A DNA stretch of 64,000 nucleotides, taken from contig JAPYXD010000739.1 of the NCBI GenBank assembly GCA_030998225.1, positions 434,001 through 498,000 on the forward strand. Direction: 5' to 3'. The notes below the pieces were generated by a model. It did not search any database and had not been told where the DNA came from. It saw only the letters and a list, made by a program, of their open reading frames with translations. Position numbers and translations under genes: made by a program. Position 1 is the stretch's first letter; each line of letters begins with the position of its first letter. This document shows, one piece after another, positions 52,560-62,969 of the stretch. Origin of the DNA: Diplolepis rosae. Lineage: Eukaryota; Arthropoda; Insecta; Hymenoptera; Diplolepididae.

Positions 52560-53126
52560 CTAAATTTTGATACGTCTATTTTTGGGTGGTTCAGTTAGCA
52601 AAGGCTGAACGCTTGCATTGTAAGTGATGACATGCGTGGGTGTGTCTATTTTAGTTTTAACGCAAAATAAGCATATTTTTTTCGGGATACAATTTTTTAA
52701 CAATTCAAAAAATCCGAACCTGTAACTAATGTACAGTGTGACTAATCCAAGTGACGCATATCCTAAGTAGCTTAGGTATTCCATGATTGTTTCTGTCGTT
52801 GTCTTGATTCGCCTATGCTGAACTATAGAATTTAGTATGTTTTCCGTATCGTCTAAACTCAACCTATCTTGCTGTAATTCGACGTTATCAACTATTTTGG
52901 GTAATTGAATGAGCCTATTTTCCAGACTTGCTATATCGCTGGCAGAATATTGAATGTCGTACGTGACGTTAAAATACTCAAAAGTCTTATACTTAATTGG
53001 GTTTCCCAGATAGAGTAAGTCGTAATGGTTGTAAAGTTTACAATTGTTTCTTAAGATCTTCATGAGGATGGTATTTTTGTATCTTAATCTATTGTATCGA
53101 TTCCTAGCTAGACGTACTTCATACAT
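52560..53126 (-). pseudogene. env-like C-terminal fragment with membrane segment
   Basis: A 188-codon open frame lies after integrase and before the 3' LTR, the env position in errantiviruses. It has a region of predicted helices, then a hydrophobic membrane-spanning stretch (YLGYASLGLVTLYISY) and a short tail with cysteines. That fits the anchor and cytoplasmic part of an insect retroviral envelope. The surface part and signal peptide are absent, and the upstream sequence is disrupted, so no functional product is expected. The call rests on position and topology more than on motif identity. Confidence 0.6.
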
Positions 53127-53239
53127 AGGTGGACATTTGTTATTGCATGCATTTTCAGCTGATCTAATAGTGGTGTCAATAGAAGTAGGTCTATGTGTAT
53201 TCGAATGATCTTATCTTTATTTTTAATTCTTAGATTGTT

Positions 53240-54230
53240 ATTGTCGATGTAATCTATGACTTCAAAAGGACCTTTCCAGGCAGGTTCTAATTTATTTTGC
53301 TTAGTGTTGTTGAGTGTTTTGACAAGATCTCCGGCTTTATATATTGGATGTTTTCTAGTTATATTTTCGTCGAGTCTCCTTTTTGTCTTTTACATTTCTA
53401 CCTGGATTCTCTCTCGGGTTTTGGATATGATCTCTTCGTGTTTCTTCTTCCATTTCCTTATCAGAAGTTAAGTTAGGTGAGGTGTTGACCGTTGACGGGA
53501 TATTGGGTGTTCTTCCGAATGTTAATTCATAGGGAGAATATCTAGTCATCTTATTGGTAGTAGTGTTGATGGCGAAATTGATGTATTTTAAGGTTTCGTC
53601 CTATTGTTTACTATTTTCGGCAATACTAGTCTTGATCAGGTTTACTAGTGTAGAATGCATTCCTTCGATGTTCCCATTTGATTGCGGGTGGAATGCAGTT
53701 GTTTTAATATGCCGAATGCTCAATGCGTTTTCAAATTGTGTCATTAATTCCGATAAGAAGTTTGATCCTTGGTCAGAAAGTATGGTCTTAGGTGCTCCGA
53801 AAGTATAAATGTAGTGATCGATTAAGGCTTCTATTATTGAATTCGTTGATTAATTCTGCAAAGGTACGAGGACTGTATATCTGGTTAGTCTATCTTGCAT
53901 ACTGAGTATGTAACGATTTCCTTTTTGTGTTTCGGGGAGTGGCCCAAAGATATCTAGTGCTAATTTTTCGTTAGGTGCTAAAGGTATATCAGGAAATATG
54001 CTCTTCGCTTGATTCATTACACGCGTTGTTTTCTGTAGTTGGAAAATGGGGCAAGACTGTACGTATTTTATAATTTCATTGTCCATGATTTATATAAAAT
54101 GATTTATCCATGAATAAGCCGATGGTCTTAGCCTTTTCCAGCGTGTTCTTTTCTCCAATATGAGTGGAGTGTGCTTCTTTGATTATAGCTTGCTTTTCTT
54201 CTTTTGTCAATTCTCTGGTTGGCGTGAAAC
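53240..54230 (-). pseudogene. Integrase remnant, multiply frameshifted
   Basis: Pieces in different frames show a zinc-binding start (around 54190-54060), the first catalytic block LALDIFGPLPETQKGNRY (about 54000-53900), a broken middle, and a C-terminal TRYSPYELTFGRTP (about 53549-53505). Stops and frameshifts separate them. This is the integrase of the errantivirus-like element, inactive. Confidence 0.75.
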
Positions 54231-54800
54231 ATAAGTGGAAATTTAGATGAGGTTAATAATTTGAGAGAAATTCCACCATTTCCTGAAGTATTTCCTTTTG
54301 CAGTGGGGTAAATAGTGGGACTCCGAAAATAAGCCTTATGATGGTTAATTTTTTGCTGTTAATTTCCTCTATAATCCAGCTTAATTTTATGAGCCAATCT
54401 TCTTCGTCATAGTCGGGCATTTCCTCCTTTTTTATTTCCTTCCATAACTTTCCTATCGCGTTAGGTTTTGTCTTAACTTGCCGAAGGTGGGTTGCAGCCT
54501 TCAATTAAAAATTCCGTATGCATGTCAAGTTTTTCGGTTGTGATGTCTTCTGTAGATTCGTTCTCTGTTTCCTCCGAAGGTTCTCTCATCCTTCTTGGTG
54601 GTAAATTGATCTTTTCCTCTCCTTTTAGTACCCTATCTTCTGTTATAACTGGGGTACCGAAAATTTCGATTTTCTGTGGTTGAGTTTTTAATTCCGCAGT
54701 TCCATCTTCCTCATTGGATATTCCTGCTTCCCACATTGCTTGTTTTGAAATATCAGATGTTATAGGGAAAAGTCGGGATAAACAGTCTGCAACTTTCTTT
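54230..54800 (-). pseudogene. pol linker between RNase H and integrase
   Basis: Two open pieces, 54253-54504 and 54473-54736, in different frames, rich in E, K and T, without recognised motifs. By position they belong to the pol tether region. Confidence 0.5.
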
Positions 54801-54817
54801 TCTTTTCTTTTTACGTA

Positions 54818-56050
54818 TTAAATGTCGTAATCGTATTCCTCCATTCTCAATCGCCATCGAAGCAATCTTGAGCTAGGATCCTTGACGTTATGGAGCCAGA
54901 ATCTGTTACCAAGGAGATACTGTCTCAAACGCTTCATAGCCCATACTATAGCTAAAAGCTCTTTTTCTGAGGTACTATATCTTTCTTCAGCTTTGTTGGG
55001 GGTCCTTGAGATGAATAAGCATGGGTGTCCATTTTGACTAAGAACTGCTCCTAAGTCTTGATTTGAGGCGTCAGTTGTTAAGGTGAATTGTTCTTTAAAA
55101 TTTGGAAACCTTAACACTGGTGCTGATATTAATACATTTTTCAAGTCATACAATGCTTTTTTGCAGTTCAACGTCCAGTCGAATATTGTATTTTTTTGAG
55201 TTAGCTTAGTGAGTGGTCTTGCAATGCTTGAAAAGTTTTTTATAAATTTTCTATAGTATCCTGCGAGTCCTAAAAAGGATTGTACGTTCTTTACTGTTTT
55301 TAATTGTTTAAAGTTCTGTACTGCACTTAATTTCTCTGGGTTTGGTTTTACTCCATCCTTAGTAATTACATGTCCTAAATATTCCAATTCTGGTTTAAGG
55401 TATTCGCATTTGCTGGGTTCTAGACGTAGTCCTAGGGTTTTTATTCTTTCCAAAACCGTTTCTAAATTTTCGTTATGTTTTTGAAGAGTTTCGCCAAAAA
55501 TTACAATGTCATCTATATATGCAAAGCATCTTGTGCCTATTAATCCTCTAAATGCATTGTACATCATCCGTTGGAATGTAGCTTGAGCATTCTTTAATCT
55601 GAAAGGCATTCTGTTGTATTCAAAATGTCCCTGAGTTGTAGAAAAGGCTGTGTACTTCTTGTCGCTTTCCTTCATTGGGATTTGGTGGAATCCTGCTGAA
55701 AGATCAAAAGCTGAAAAGAATTTTGCTCCACCAAGCTGATCCAATATATCGTCTATTACGGGTAACGGATATGCATCTTGATCCGTCTCTTCATTGATTT
55801 TTCGGTAATCAATGACCATTCGTAATTTATTACCTTTTTTAGGTACTATCCACAGTGGGGAGTTAAATGGTGATTGCGATTCTCTTATAATTCCTTTTCG
55901 TAAATTAATGATTCTTCCTGATTTCAGAACAATTTCGTGTTGTGTTAGGTTTGTGCATGGGAGTGGTTCGGTGTCCAAAGGGAATACTTCTTGGTATTTT
56001 GTAATCAATCTTTGTATAATATCTTTCTGATGTTCCTCTAAATGATCCAA
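54818..56050 (-). pseudogene. pol remnant: reverse transcriptase and RNase H
   Basis: 410 codons. RT blocks: LRMVIDYRKINEET, FFSAFDLSAGFHQIPM, RMPFRLKNAQATFQR and the catalytic CFAYIDDIVIFG. RNase H: TTDASNQDLGAVLSQ and EKELLAIVWAMKRLRQYLLG. Just after that a short in-frame deletion removes the RTDHK-type block and joins NRFWL to HNVKDPSSRLLRWRL. The normally conserved FGL in the RT reads FRL. The pattern is closest to the 17.6/297-type insect errantiviruses. Upstream, 56051-56470 is a protease-region remnant with stops, and gag is missing. Confidence 0.9.
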
Positions 56051-56483
56051 TTTCGATAGTTTAAAAATTTCCTGTAATCTATTCCATAGTTCGCCCTACA
56101 TTTTGCGTGAATTCACGTCTTGGGAATTAATAATTAGTATTTGTTCATACTTAATTCTGTTGTTTATTGGTTTAGGTTCTATACAGTAATTGGTAATGGG
56201 TAAAAAAATCTCGTTGTTCTGAATTCTATAAATTCCGTCTGGTATGTTTTCTTGATCTAATACAAGTATATTATATTCAGATAAATACTAATTCACTTTT
56301 ATTTTATTTTCTTTCGGGCTTACCGTAGTGAAGTCCGGAGTTCTTGCCTTAAAGAATCCTGTAAGATTCTCACTTGCTTCTGCTCCGTAGATTCCAGTTT
56401 CTTTTCTCAGTGCCGTCTGCGTTTCTATATGGTTCTAATTAATCTATTCCGTAGAATTTCGAGAACCGAGAGAACTTAGCGGA

Positions 56484-56500
56484 TCCAGGCAGGATCGCCA
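56484..56500 (-). promoter_or_regulatory. Primer-binding site of the errantivirus-like element
   Basis: Minus-strand TGGCGATCCTGCC lies 5 bases from the 5' LTR. TGG at this spot fits a tRNA CCA end; the tRNA could not be named with confidence. Confidence 0.55.
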
Positions 56501-56505
56501 AAAAA

Positions 56506-56680
56506 TGTTATGCGTAATATCGAAGAATGAGGTTTTAAGAATATTGCTGAGTCGTTTGTTTAGAAAGCTCAGTGGTTATAACTTTATTGGTCGGACAAGA
56601 ACTGAGGAGCGGTCCCTGCGCTCTACATTATATAGGCCTCGAGTGCTGATAGAAGGGGTATCCTACCGTTAGGCATGACA
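56506..56680 (-). repeat. 5' LTR of the errantivirus-like element
   Basis: 175 bp with seven differences from 52358-52532. Confidence 0.9.
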
Positions 56681-56744
56681 ATCTTTTGTGTGAAAATTTC
56701 GATAAATAAATTTAAATAAAATGTTTGCTGATTTCAGGTACATC

Positions 56745-57410
56745 ATCCACAAAAATTAGACTTCAGGCAAAACTAGATCATTTTTTTTCAAGAATAGCAA
56801 TATTATTATTATTGAAGACACCATTTGTAAGAAAAGAGATTAGTTTCCAAGAAAAAAATTAAAACATAAAAAAATATTGCATTACACAAATTTCATTTTT
56901 ACCCGAACTTATTTTCTTATCGCTTCATATACCAAATTTTAAAAAATGATGTGATTCTGTGAAATCAGGGATCGTTTTTTCAAGAAAAAGGCTTTCTACA
57001 ACTTAACCGTTTCCATTTTTTGGAAATGATAATAAATTCTTTAATGGCTGAAACCATTGAAAATACATTTTCCAAAACAAAATTCTTGTAAACAAATTGC
57101 TGAATTTGGTAATAACTTATTCATTCTAGAAATATGGAAACGGCTAGGTTTTATTAAATCTTTTTCCTGAAAAAACGAGTCTTGATTTATTTGAATCACA
57201 TCCTTTTTATTAAATTTGGTATGAAGCAATAAGAAAAAAAGTCGGGGTAAAAATAAAATTTGTTAAATGCATTTTTTCTTATGCTTCAAATATTTTTATT
57301 GGAAATTAATCTCTTTTCTTTGAAATGATTTCTTCAATAATAATTTTTCTATTTTTGAAAGCAAAATTATTTTTTTTTACGTAAGATCTAATTTTTGAAG
57401 ATAAACTACG
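56745..57410. mobile_element. Foldback element F, copy 3
   Basis: The arms start CAAAAATTAGACTTCAGGCA and end GTAAGATCTAATTTTTG. The centre CTACAACTTAACCGTTTCC is mirrored by GGAAACGGCTAGG. The outer left end matches the complement of the right end of copy 1. Confidence 0.8.
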
Positions 57411-57419
57411 AAGAAAGTA

Positions 57420-58463
57420 CATAAATACATAAATACACCTTAAATTTTTTTGGTATGGTGCTAATTCTATAAAACTTTACTTCTTAAACTTTTATAGAGT
57501 AAAATGCTTTGAATACAATTTTTTGAATTACAAAACATCTTATACATATGGCAATTTCAATATAGAAAAATGTATATGGAGTGTTTGCTGATTTAAGAAA
57601 ATACATAAATTATATGTGAATTTACAGCTCAAACTTTTCTTGATATGAAGGTAAGTCGGCAAACCTTTACTAAAAAGTAAAATACATTGAATAAAATTGT
57701 TTAGAATTTAACATCTTTTACATGAAAATTCGTGTATATACATATATAAATTACCATCGGAAATTACAGATTGACCTGGAGTTTCAACTTTCGTTAAAGT
57801 GTTTTATTTTATAAAATGATATTAAAAAATGAAATTTTAATTTAGATTTAGATTTCAAAAGGTTTTTTTCAGTATGTCTTCATAGTGATTTGTTAACCTA
57901 ATCAAAATATTTTTAGAAATTCTTTCCTGGATTCTATCTTGAGGTTGAACAGAATTAAAAAAAGTCATGCAATTTTTAAAATATGTAGCTTCTTCAAGAA
58001 GTTTCTAAAAATCGATGTTTATCATATTTTAATAAGTTTAGACATTTTTATCAAAATATTGATAGTTTGGATTTTTTGAATTCTTCAAATGAATGTAGTA
58101 CAATCATCATTTGAAATTTGATGATTTTTCATTACAATGTTTGATTCTAGGGCAGAATCTAGCAGAAAAATTCCAAAAACATCTAAATTAGTTAGAAAAA
58201 TACTATGAAAACTTACCTTTGAAATGAGACTACAGACTTTTCACAGCGTTAATTAATTTTAGAGTTATTAATATTATTAATAAAGACCTAAATTTGATGT
58301 CTTTTAGATTCTCATCATATGAGAATTAAGGTTTTGGTTTTATGTGAAAAATTATTTTCGGAATTTTCGTCAAATCTTTACGTTTTGAGATCCCCTGAGT
58401 CAGAAAAAACGGTTTTTACGAAAGTATCTGTCTGTCTGTCTGCCTGCAGTAGTAATAGGTCAT
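57420..58463. other. AT-rich stretch, no gene recognised
   Basis: No supported ORF. A short TCTG run lies near 58428-58442. Confidence 0.5.
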
Positions 58464-59336
58464 ACACAGTGTGTCCCAAAAATAACCGAACTTTACATTT
58501 AAATCATACAACATGCAGCGCTATCTCTTGAAAATTTGCAACATTAAAAAGATACATTCATCCTCTTTCAAACGCACCTAAATTCATGCAAATCGGATGA
58601 CGGATGTGAAAGTTATAGCCATTTCAATAAAAGAAAAAGTGTGCTAATGTTAGAAAACAAAAATGAAATTGATGAAAAAAGTTTATGGTGATGATTGTAT
58701 GAGTCGTACTCAAGTTCATACGTGGTTTACACGATTTAAAAATGGCCGTGACGATTTAAATGATGATCCAGGACCTAGACGACCAGAAGCATCAAATTGT
58801 GCTGAGTTAGTGGAAAAAGTACGTGAAATAATCGCTATCGATGCAAATTTCACTGTGAGAATGCTGGCAGAAGAATTAAATTTATCTTACTGTACAATCT
58901 ACACAATATTAACTGAAGATTTGGGTAAAAGAGAGGTCTTTGCACGTTTTGTTCCACATCAGTTAAATGCACCACCTCACAAGACCAAAAAATTCAACGA
59001 ATTTTTGATGAAAAAACAGATTTGTGTCATGGACTACCCTCCGTATTCGCCTGATCTATCACTGTGTGACTATTTTCTGTTCCCAAAACTAAAAACTGCA
59101 ATGAAAGGAGCTTTTTACGATGACGTTCCAACCATTGAATCAGCTGTGACACAGGTGCTAAAGAACATCCCAAAAACCGAGTTTAAAAAGTCTATGGATG
59201 AATTGGTTGATCGTTCCAAACGTTGTATTGAGTCTAATGAAACCTATTATGAATAAATAATAACTTTCAAAGATAATATAATGTGTATCTTATTCTATAT
59301 CTAAAAAGTTCGGTTATTTTTGGGACACATCGTGTA
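58464..59336 (+). mobile_element. mariner-like element with internal deletion
   Basis: Terminal inverted repeats TACACAGTGTGTCCC, continuing AAAAATAACCGAACTT, and the complement at 59306-59336, next to TA. Length 873 bp, about two-thirds of a full mariner. A single ORF remains open. Confidence 0.85.
58663..59256 (+). CDS. Deleted mariner transposase, DNA-binding domain plus last catalytic block
   Basis: 197 codons, no stop. Residues ~1-100 hold the helix-turn-helix pair (MSRTQVHTWFTRFKNGRDDL, GPRRPEASN and SYCTIYTILTEDLGKREV). The region with the first two catalytic aspartates is gone: FVPHQLNA runs into the segment with FNEFLMKKQICVMD. Residues ~125-197 carry YPPYSPDLSLCDYFLFPKLK with the third aspartate and the usual C terminus. 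It cannot catalyse transposition but could still bind the terminal repeats. The in-frame deletion and intact ORF could reflect recent loss or retention as a repressor; sequence alone cannot tell. The start could lie upstream of the ATG used. Confidence 0.8.
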   Translation: MKLMKKVYGDDCMSRTQVHTWFTRFKNGRDDLNDDPGPRRPEASNCAELVEKVREIIAIDANFTVRMLAEELNLSYCTIYTILTEDLGKREVFARFVPHQLNAPPHKTKKFNEFLMKKQICVMDYPPYSPDLSLCDYFLFPKLKTAMKGAFYDDVPTIESAVTQVLKNIPKTEFKKSMDELVDRSKRCIESNETYYE

Positions 59337-59351
59337 TACTCGATAACTCCC

Positions 59352-59545
59352 CAATGGGCACACGATATTAGAAACGTTTATGTAACATTCTACAAACGTT
59401 CTAGGAACATCCTAATGTCCAATGTACGAAAGACGTTTGCAAGAACGTTCTAAGAACGTTTTTGGGACATTGGACATTGGGATGTTCCTAGAACGTTTCT
59501 AGAATATTACATAAACGTTTCTAATATCGTGTGCCCAATGGGTCT
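59352..59545. mobile_element. Palindromic MITE with CCCAATGGGCACACGATATT ends
   Basis: About 194 bp with nearly fully inverted arms (ATTAGAAACGTTTATGTAA, mirrored as TTACATAAACGTTTCTAAT) and repeated AACGTTCTA motifs at the centre. It begins 15 bp after the deleted mariner. Confidence 0.8.
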
Positions 59546-60060
59546 GGATAGAAAAAAATTGTCGGATTGAATTGAAGTTTGGGATACATTATCGGAGCCG
59601 AAAAAGTAAGGACAAGTTCGTTAACCAGCTACATCCAACAAAAATTGTCAAAATAGGAGCATTTTTTGTGCTTTTGAAAAAAACTTTATGAAAAAATCAA
59701 AAATTTTAAGACTGGTTTCTAATAATTCTCGTAAATCTCTACCAATTATCATTATAATATTTTGGAATTAAAATAAAATTAAGAAAGTTACAGTATATTA
59801 AAACTTGAAAAAAGTCAATATCCATTTTCCAGTTAAATTATACGAGATACGAATAAAAGTTATGATAAAAAATGGTTTACTACATAAAGATCTACAACAG
59901 TAATAACTGTCCTTCCTTTCTTCGACCGTTATATTATTACATCATATAGGTTTGGTTTCGTCGGTCTTAGGGTCAATAAAACAACATTAAAGAAAAATTA
60001 TTGAATCAATTTATATCAATAAAAATATTAATATTTCAATAAATTTATTTTCTTGCAAAT
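59546..60060. other. AT-rich stretch, nothing recognised
   Basis: No ORF, RNA gene or repeat mate seen. Confidence 0.5.
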
Positions 60061-61090
60061 CGAATTTTTTAGACCATTTTTATAGTTTCACTTGTACAAT
60101 TCATTTACATCGGTTTACCAAAATTGTCATCTGTTACACGTGCTACTTTTAAGTCTCTCTTGTTGGTAATCTTTTCAAATTAAGGTTTACAGTTTTACTT
60201 TTTAGCTAATTTAGTTATTTATACCAATTTTATAACTTCAAACTTGCAATTCTTTTACATCATTTTTAACAGAATGCTCATCGGTCACACGTTCAAAATT
60301 GTTCAAGTTCTTCTTTTGTACCTTTATAGAGAAAATTTTTCTGTACAGTTCATTTACATTTAGTGTAGACCCATTTTATAGGTTCACATGTATAATTCAT
60401 TTATATAATTTTATTACAATGTTTATCCACCACACGTGCTATTCTTTAAGCTTCTCTTTAGTAATTTTACATAAAATATTTTTTGTACAGTTTTTTTGTT
60501 ACAGTTTTACTGTATCGCAAATTTAGTTATTTAGACCAATTTTTTAATTTTCAAACTTGCAATTCTTTTACGTCATTTTTAACATAATTTTCATCGGTCA
60601 CGCGTTCAAAATTTCAAGTTTCTTCCTTTGTCTTTTTATAAGAAATTTTTCTGTACAGTTTTTTTTACATTTTTTTATATTTTACATTTTTTACATTTAG
60701 TTTAGACCATTTTTACAGTTTCACTTATACAATTCATTCATATCGGTTAAGTTACTTTTAAGTCTCTCTTGTTAGTATTTTTTTTCAAATTAAGGTTTTA
60801 CAGCTTTACCTTTTTAGCAAATTTAGTTATTTAGACCAATTTTTTAATTTTCAAACTTGCAATTCTTTTACGTCATTTTTAACATAATTTTCATCGGTCA
60901 CAGTTCCAAATTGTTCAAGTTTCTTCCTTTGTATTTTTATAGCGAAATTTTTTTCTGTACAGTTCATTACATTCAGCTTAGACCAATTTTATAGGTTCAC
61001 ATGCACAATTCATTTATATCATTTTATTACAATGTTTCTTTAAGATTCTCTTTAGCAATTTTACGGAAAACATTTTTTTGTACAGTTTAA
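60060..61090. repeat. Long-period tandem repeat, unit about 300-313 bp
   Basis: The word CAAACTTGCAATTCTTTTAC recurs at 60239, 60552 and 60852. Shorter words (TTTAGACCA, GTACAGTT, TCATCGGTCAC) repeat within each unit, so the unit is itself composite. About 3.4 copies. Confidence 0.75.
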
Positions 61091-61171
61091 ATATTCATTA
61101 CTATAAAATTTGCTAGTACATATTTTTAACATATTTTAAATTTTTAACATGTACAGATCGATGATGACTAG

Positions 61172-62303
61172 TTAAGTGTCGCAAAGCTTGGTTGCTTTTT
61201 TTTTCAAAAAGCTAAATTTTTAAATTTCAGCCATTTCCTGTCTTACAAATTGTCTCATACGTATTTGAAGATAAAATTGAATGATATATGCTCACATCTC
61301 CACATCTTCATTGGTATGTTCTTTGCATTGAAAACTAAATTTTGTTTCAGATGAAATTAAATCGTCTAAAATTAGATCAAAAGAATTGCTAGACCGGCAA
61401 TGTTTGTTAAATAGATATTAGACAACTGTGATGAGCTTGTATAACTTAACATTTGGATGTACACTGATAGAAATGGTTCGGGAGTTTTAGCCATTCGGTT
61501 GTAGGTTGGGAATTTATAATTGTATTTATAAAATAATATGTCTCTTTGAACAACGCAGGATGTTGAATACAGAAATCAAAATATTGTAAGTGAAACTGGT
61601 CGAATCAGAAATATAATATGGGAAGGCTGACAATACATTTTTCCATAGCAACCAATAATATGGTTGATTCGTTCATATTTATTCAGTTATATTCGGATGG
61701 TTAAAATACAAATCTCATATTGCTGTATCTATGCCAGCAATAAGGTAAGGTTAAATTAATTATAAATATCGTTGTAACAGCCATTCCTTTCTATCAGTGT
61801 ATGAAATCTTTATTTATTTTTGCAAATCTACTCAAACTTTCAGGTAACTGATCACAAGAAAAAGTTATCGTATCTGCATGGATTTCAGAAGTAGTCAAAA
61901 ATGCATTTAAGCATATCGAACACTGAGTGTACTGTTTAATGTAAGCAGTTCTACGACCAGTTGTGTAAAAAATCAAACAATCTCCAACAGCTGGTAAAGC
62001 ATAATCGTGCGCTACTGCATCTACAAAATCACTAAAATCAGTGTATTCACAATCGATTATTGCTCTTAACTTTTCTCGAATTTCTTGAATTACGCTTTTA
62101 CGATTCGACTGATGTAATTCTTTCAATTTTGAAATTGTTATTAAGGGCTGTGGAGGGTTGCCATCGAAAGTACTACAATTTCCAAGCTTTGGAGGTTTCA
62201 AAATGCCAAAGGCAGCTAATATCTTGTATATTTGCAAGAAGGCTGGTGTACAAGGATGATCCTTTGTTCCTCCAGCTAATCTGATAGTTCCAAAAAATCT
62301 CTA
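61172..62303 (-). pseudogene. P-like transposase C-terminal exon, MITE-interrupted
   Basis: The exon starts after a TTTGTTTAG-type acceptor at about 62303. It reads through LQIYKILAAFGILKPPKLGN, TISKLKELHQSNRKS and TAYIKQYTQCSICLNAF to INKDFIH, where the MITE enters. It resumes at HPNVKLYKLIT and ends in the KKKATKLCDT-type terminus at 61172-61174. One or two further stops lie in the distal part (around 61425 and 61220). It preserves the GNPPQPLIT segment that the left arm at 16.3 kb has lost to mutation. Confidence 0.8.
61462..61799. mobile_element. TA-inserted MITE with a documented empty site, 338 bp
   Basis: Ends CACTGATAGAAATGG and CCTTTCTATCAGTG, flanked by TA (61460-61461 and 61800-61801). 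The paralogue at about 15902-15912 reads straight through GGATGTATGAAATC with one TA. This is a Tc1/mariner-type insertion. Confidence 0.9.
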
Positions 62304-62969
62304 AACAAATGGAAAGGAACAAAAAATTAGTGAAACTTTTATACAGTATAGATAATATTCCATTCGAAATCTCATACTGAATAAAATATTTTTATCTTGT
62401 TCAGTTAAATTTTCTGAAATTAAGGAAGCTAAAGAAATACTAAATGGATTTTGAATGCAACATCAACGACACTATATTTCTTATACAAATCCATTTTGTA
62501 AAAAAATATAAAAGTGCTTTCTTCGATATTTATATATTTTCATTATATTCAATCAATTTTTGTATTGAACTTCGCGAAGAAATATGCACATATGTATTCA
62601 TTTTAATGACGTGTTTTGAAGGAAAGATGAACTACACGGAGAAAAGTGTTAAAGTAATTTTACTCAACTTCCGATCAAATTTGGGATATAAGGCACAAGT
62701 TAGAAGTTATTTAGTATCACTGTATTTATTTGTGATAAATTAAATGTTCGAAAATGAATCAAAGTTGAGCAAAATTCAGAAGTGCGGGGTGAAGTATGAA
62801 AGCGTGCATTACAAATTTTTAAATATATATATTATTACTCGTAGTATAACTATAAAAAACCAATTTTTTATTAAATCACAAAAATAGTAGAGCTTTCCGT
62901 TCATACTACTCTACGCAGTATTTTCACATTTTGTCCGTTGTCATTTTCACAATGACGTTGTCATTGACA

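Larger units (their letters stand above)
52358..56680 (-). mobile_element. Errantivirus-like LTR element, internally deleted, with env remnant
   Basis: Two 175-bp LTRs (TGTTATGC...; 52358-52532 and 56506-56680), flanked by the duplication ATCT (52354-52357 and 56681-56684). On the minus strand: primer-binding site, protease remnant, RT and RNase H, broken integrase, env-type C terminus. The gag gene is absent. LTRs differ at seven positions in 175. It is an old, defective insect endogenous retrovirus-like copy. Confidence 0.9.
61090..62535 (-). mobile_element. P-like transposon fragment, third copy
   Basis: Same family as the arms of 15283-17845. It runs from the 3' tail (61090) past the transposase C terminus to intron sequence near 62535. 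It is interrupted by a MITE at 61462-61799. Confidence 0.85.
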
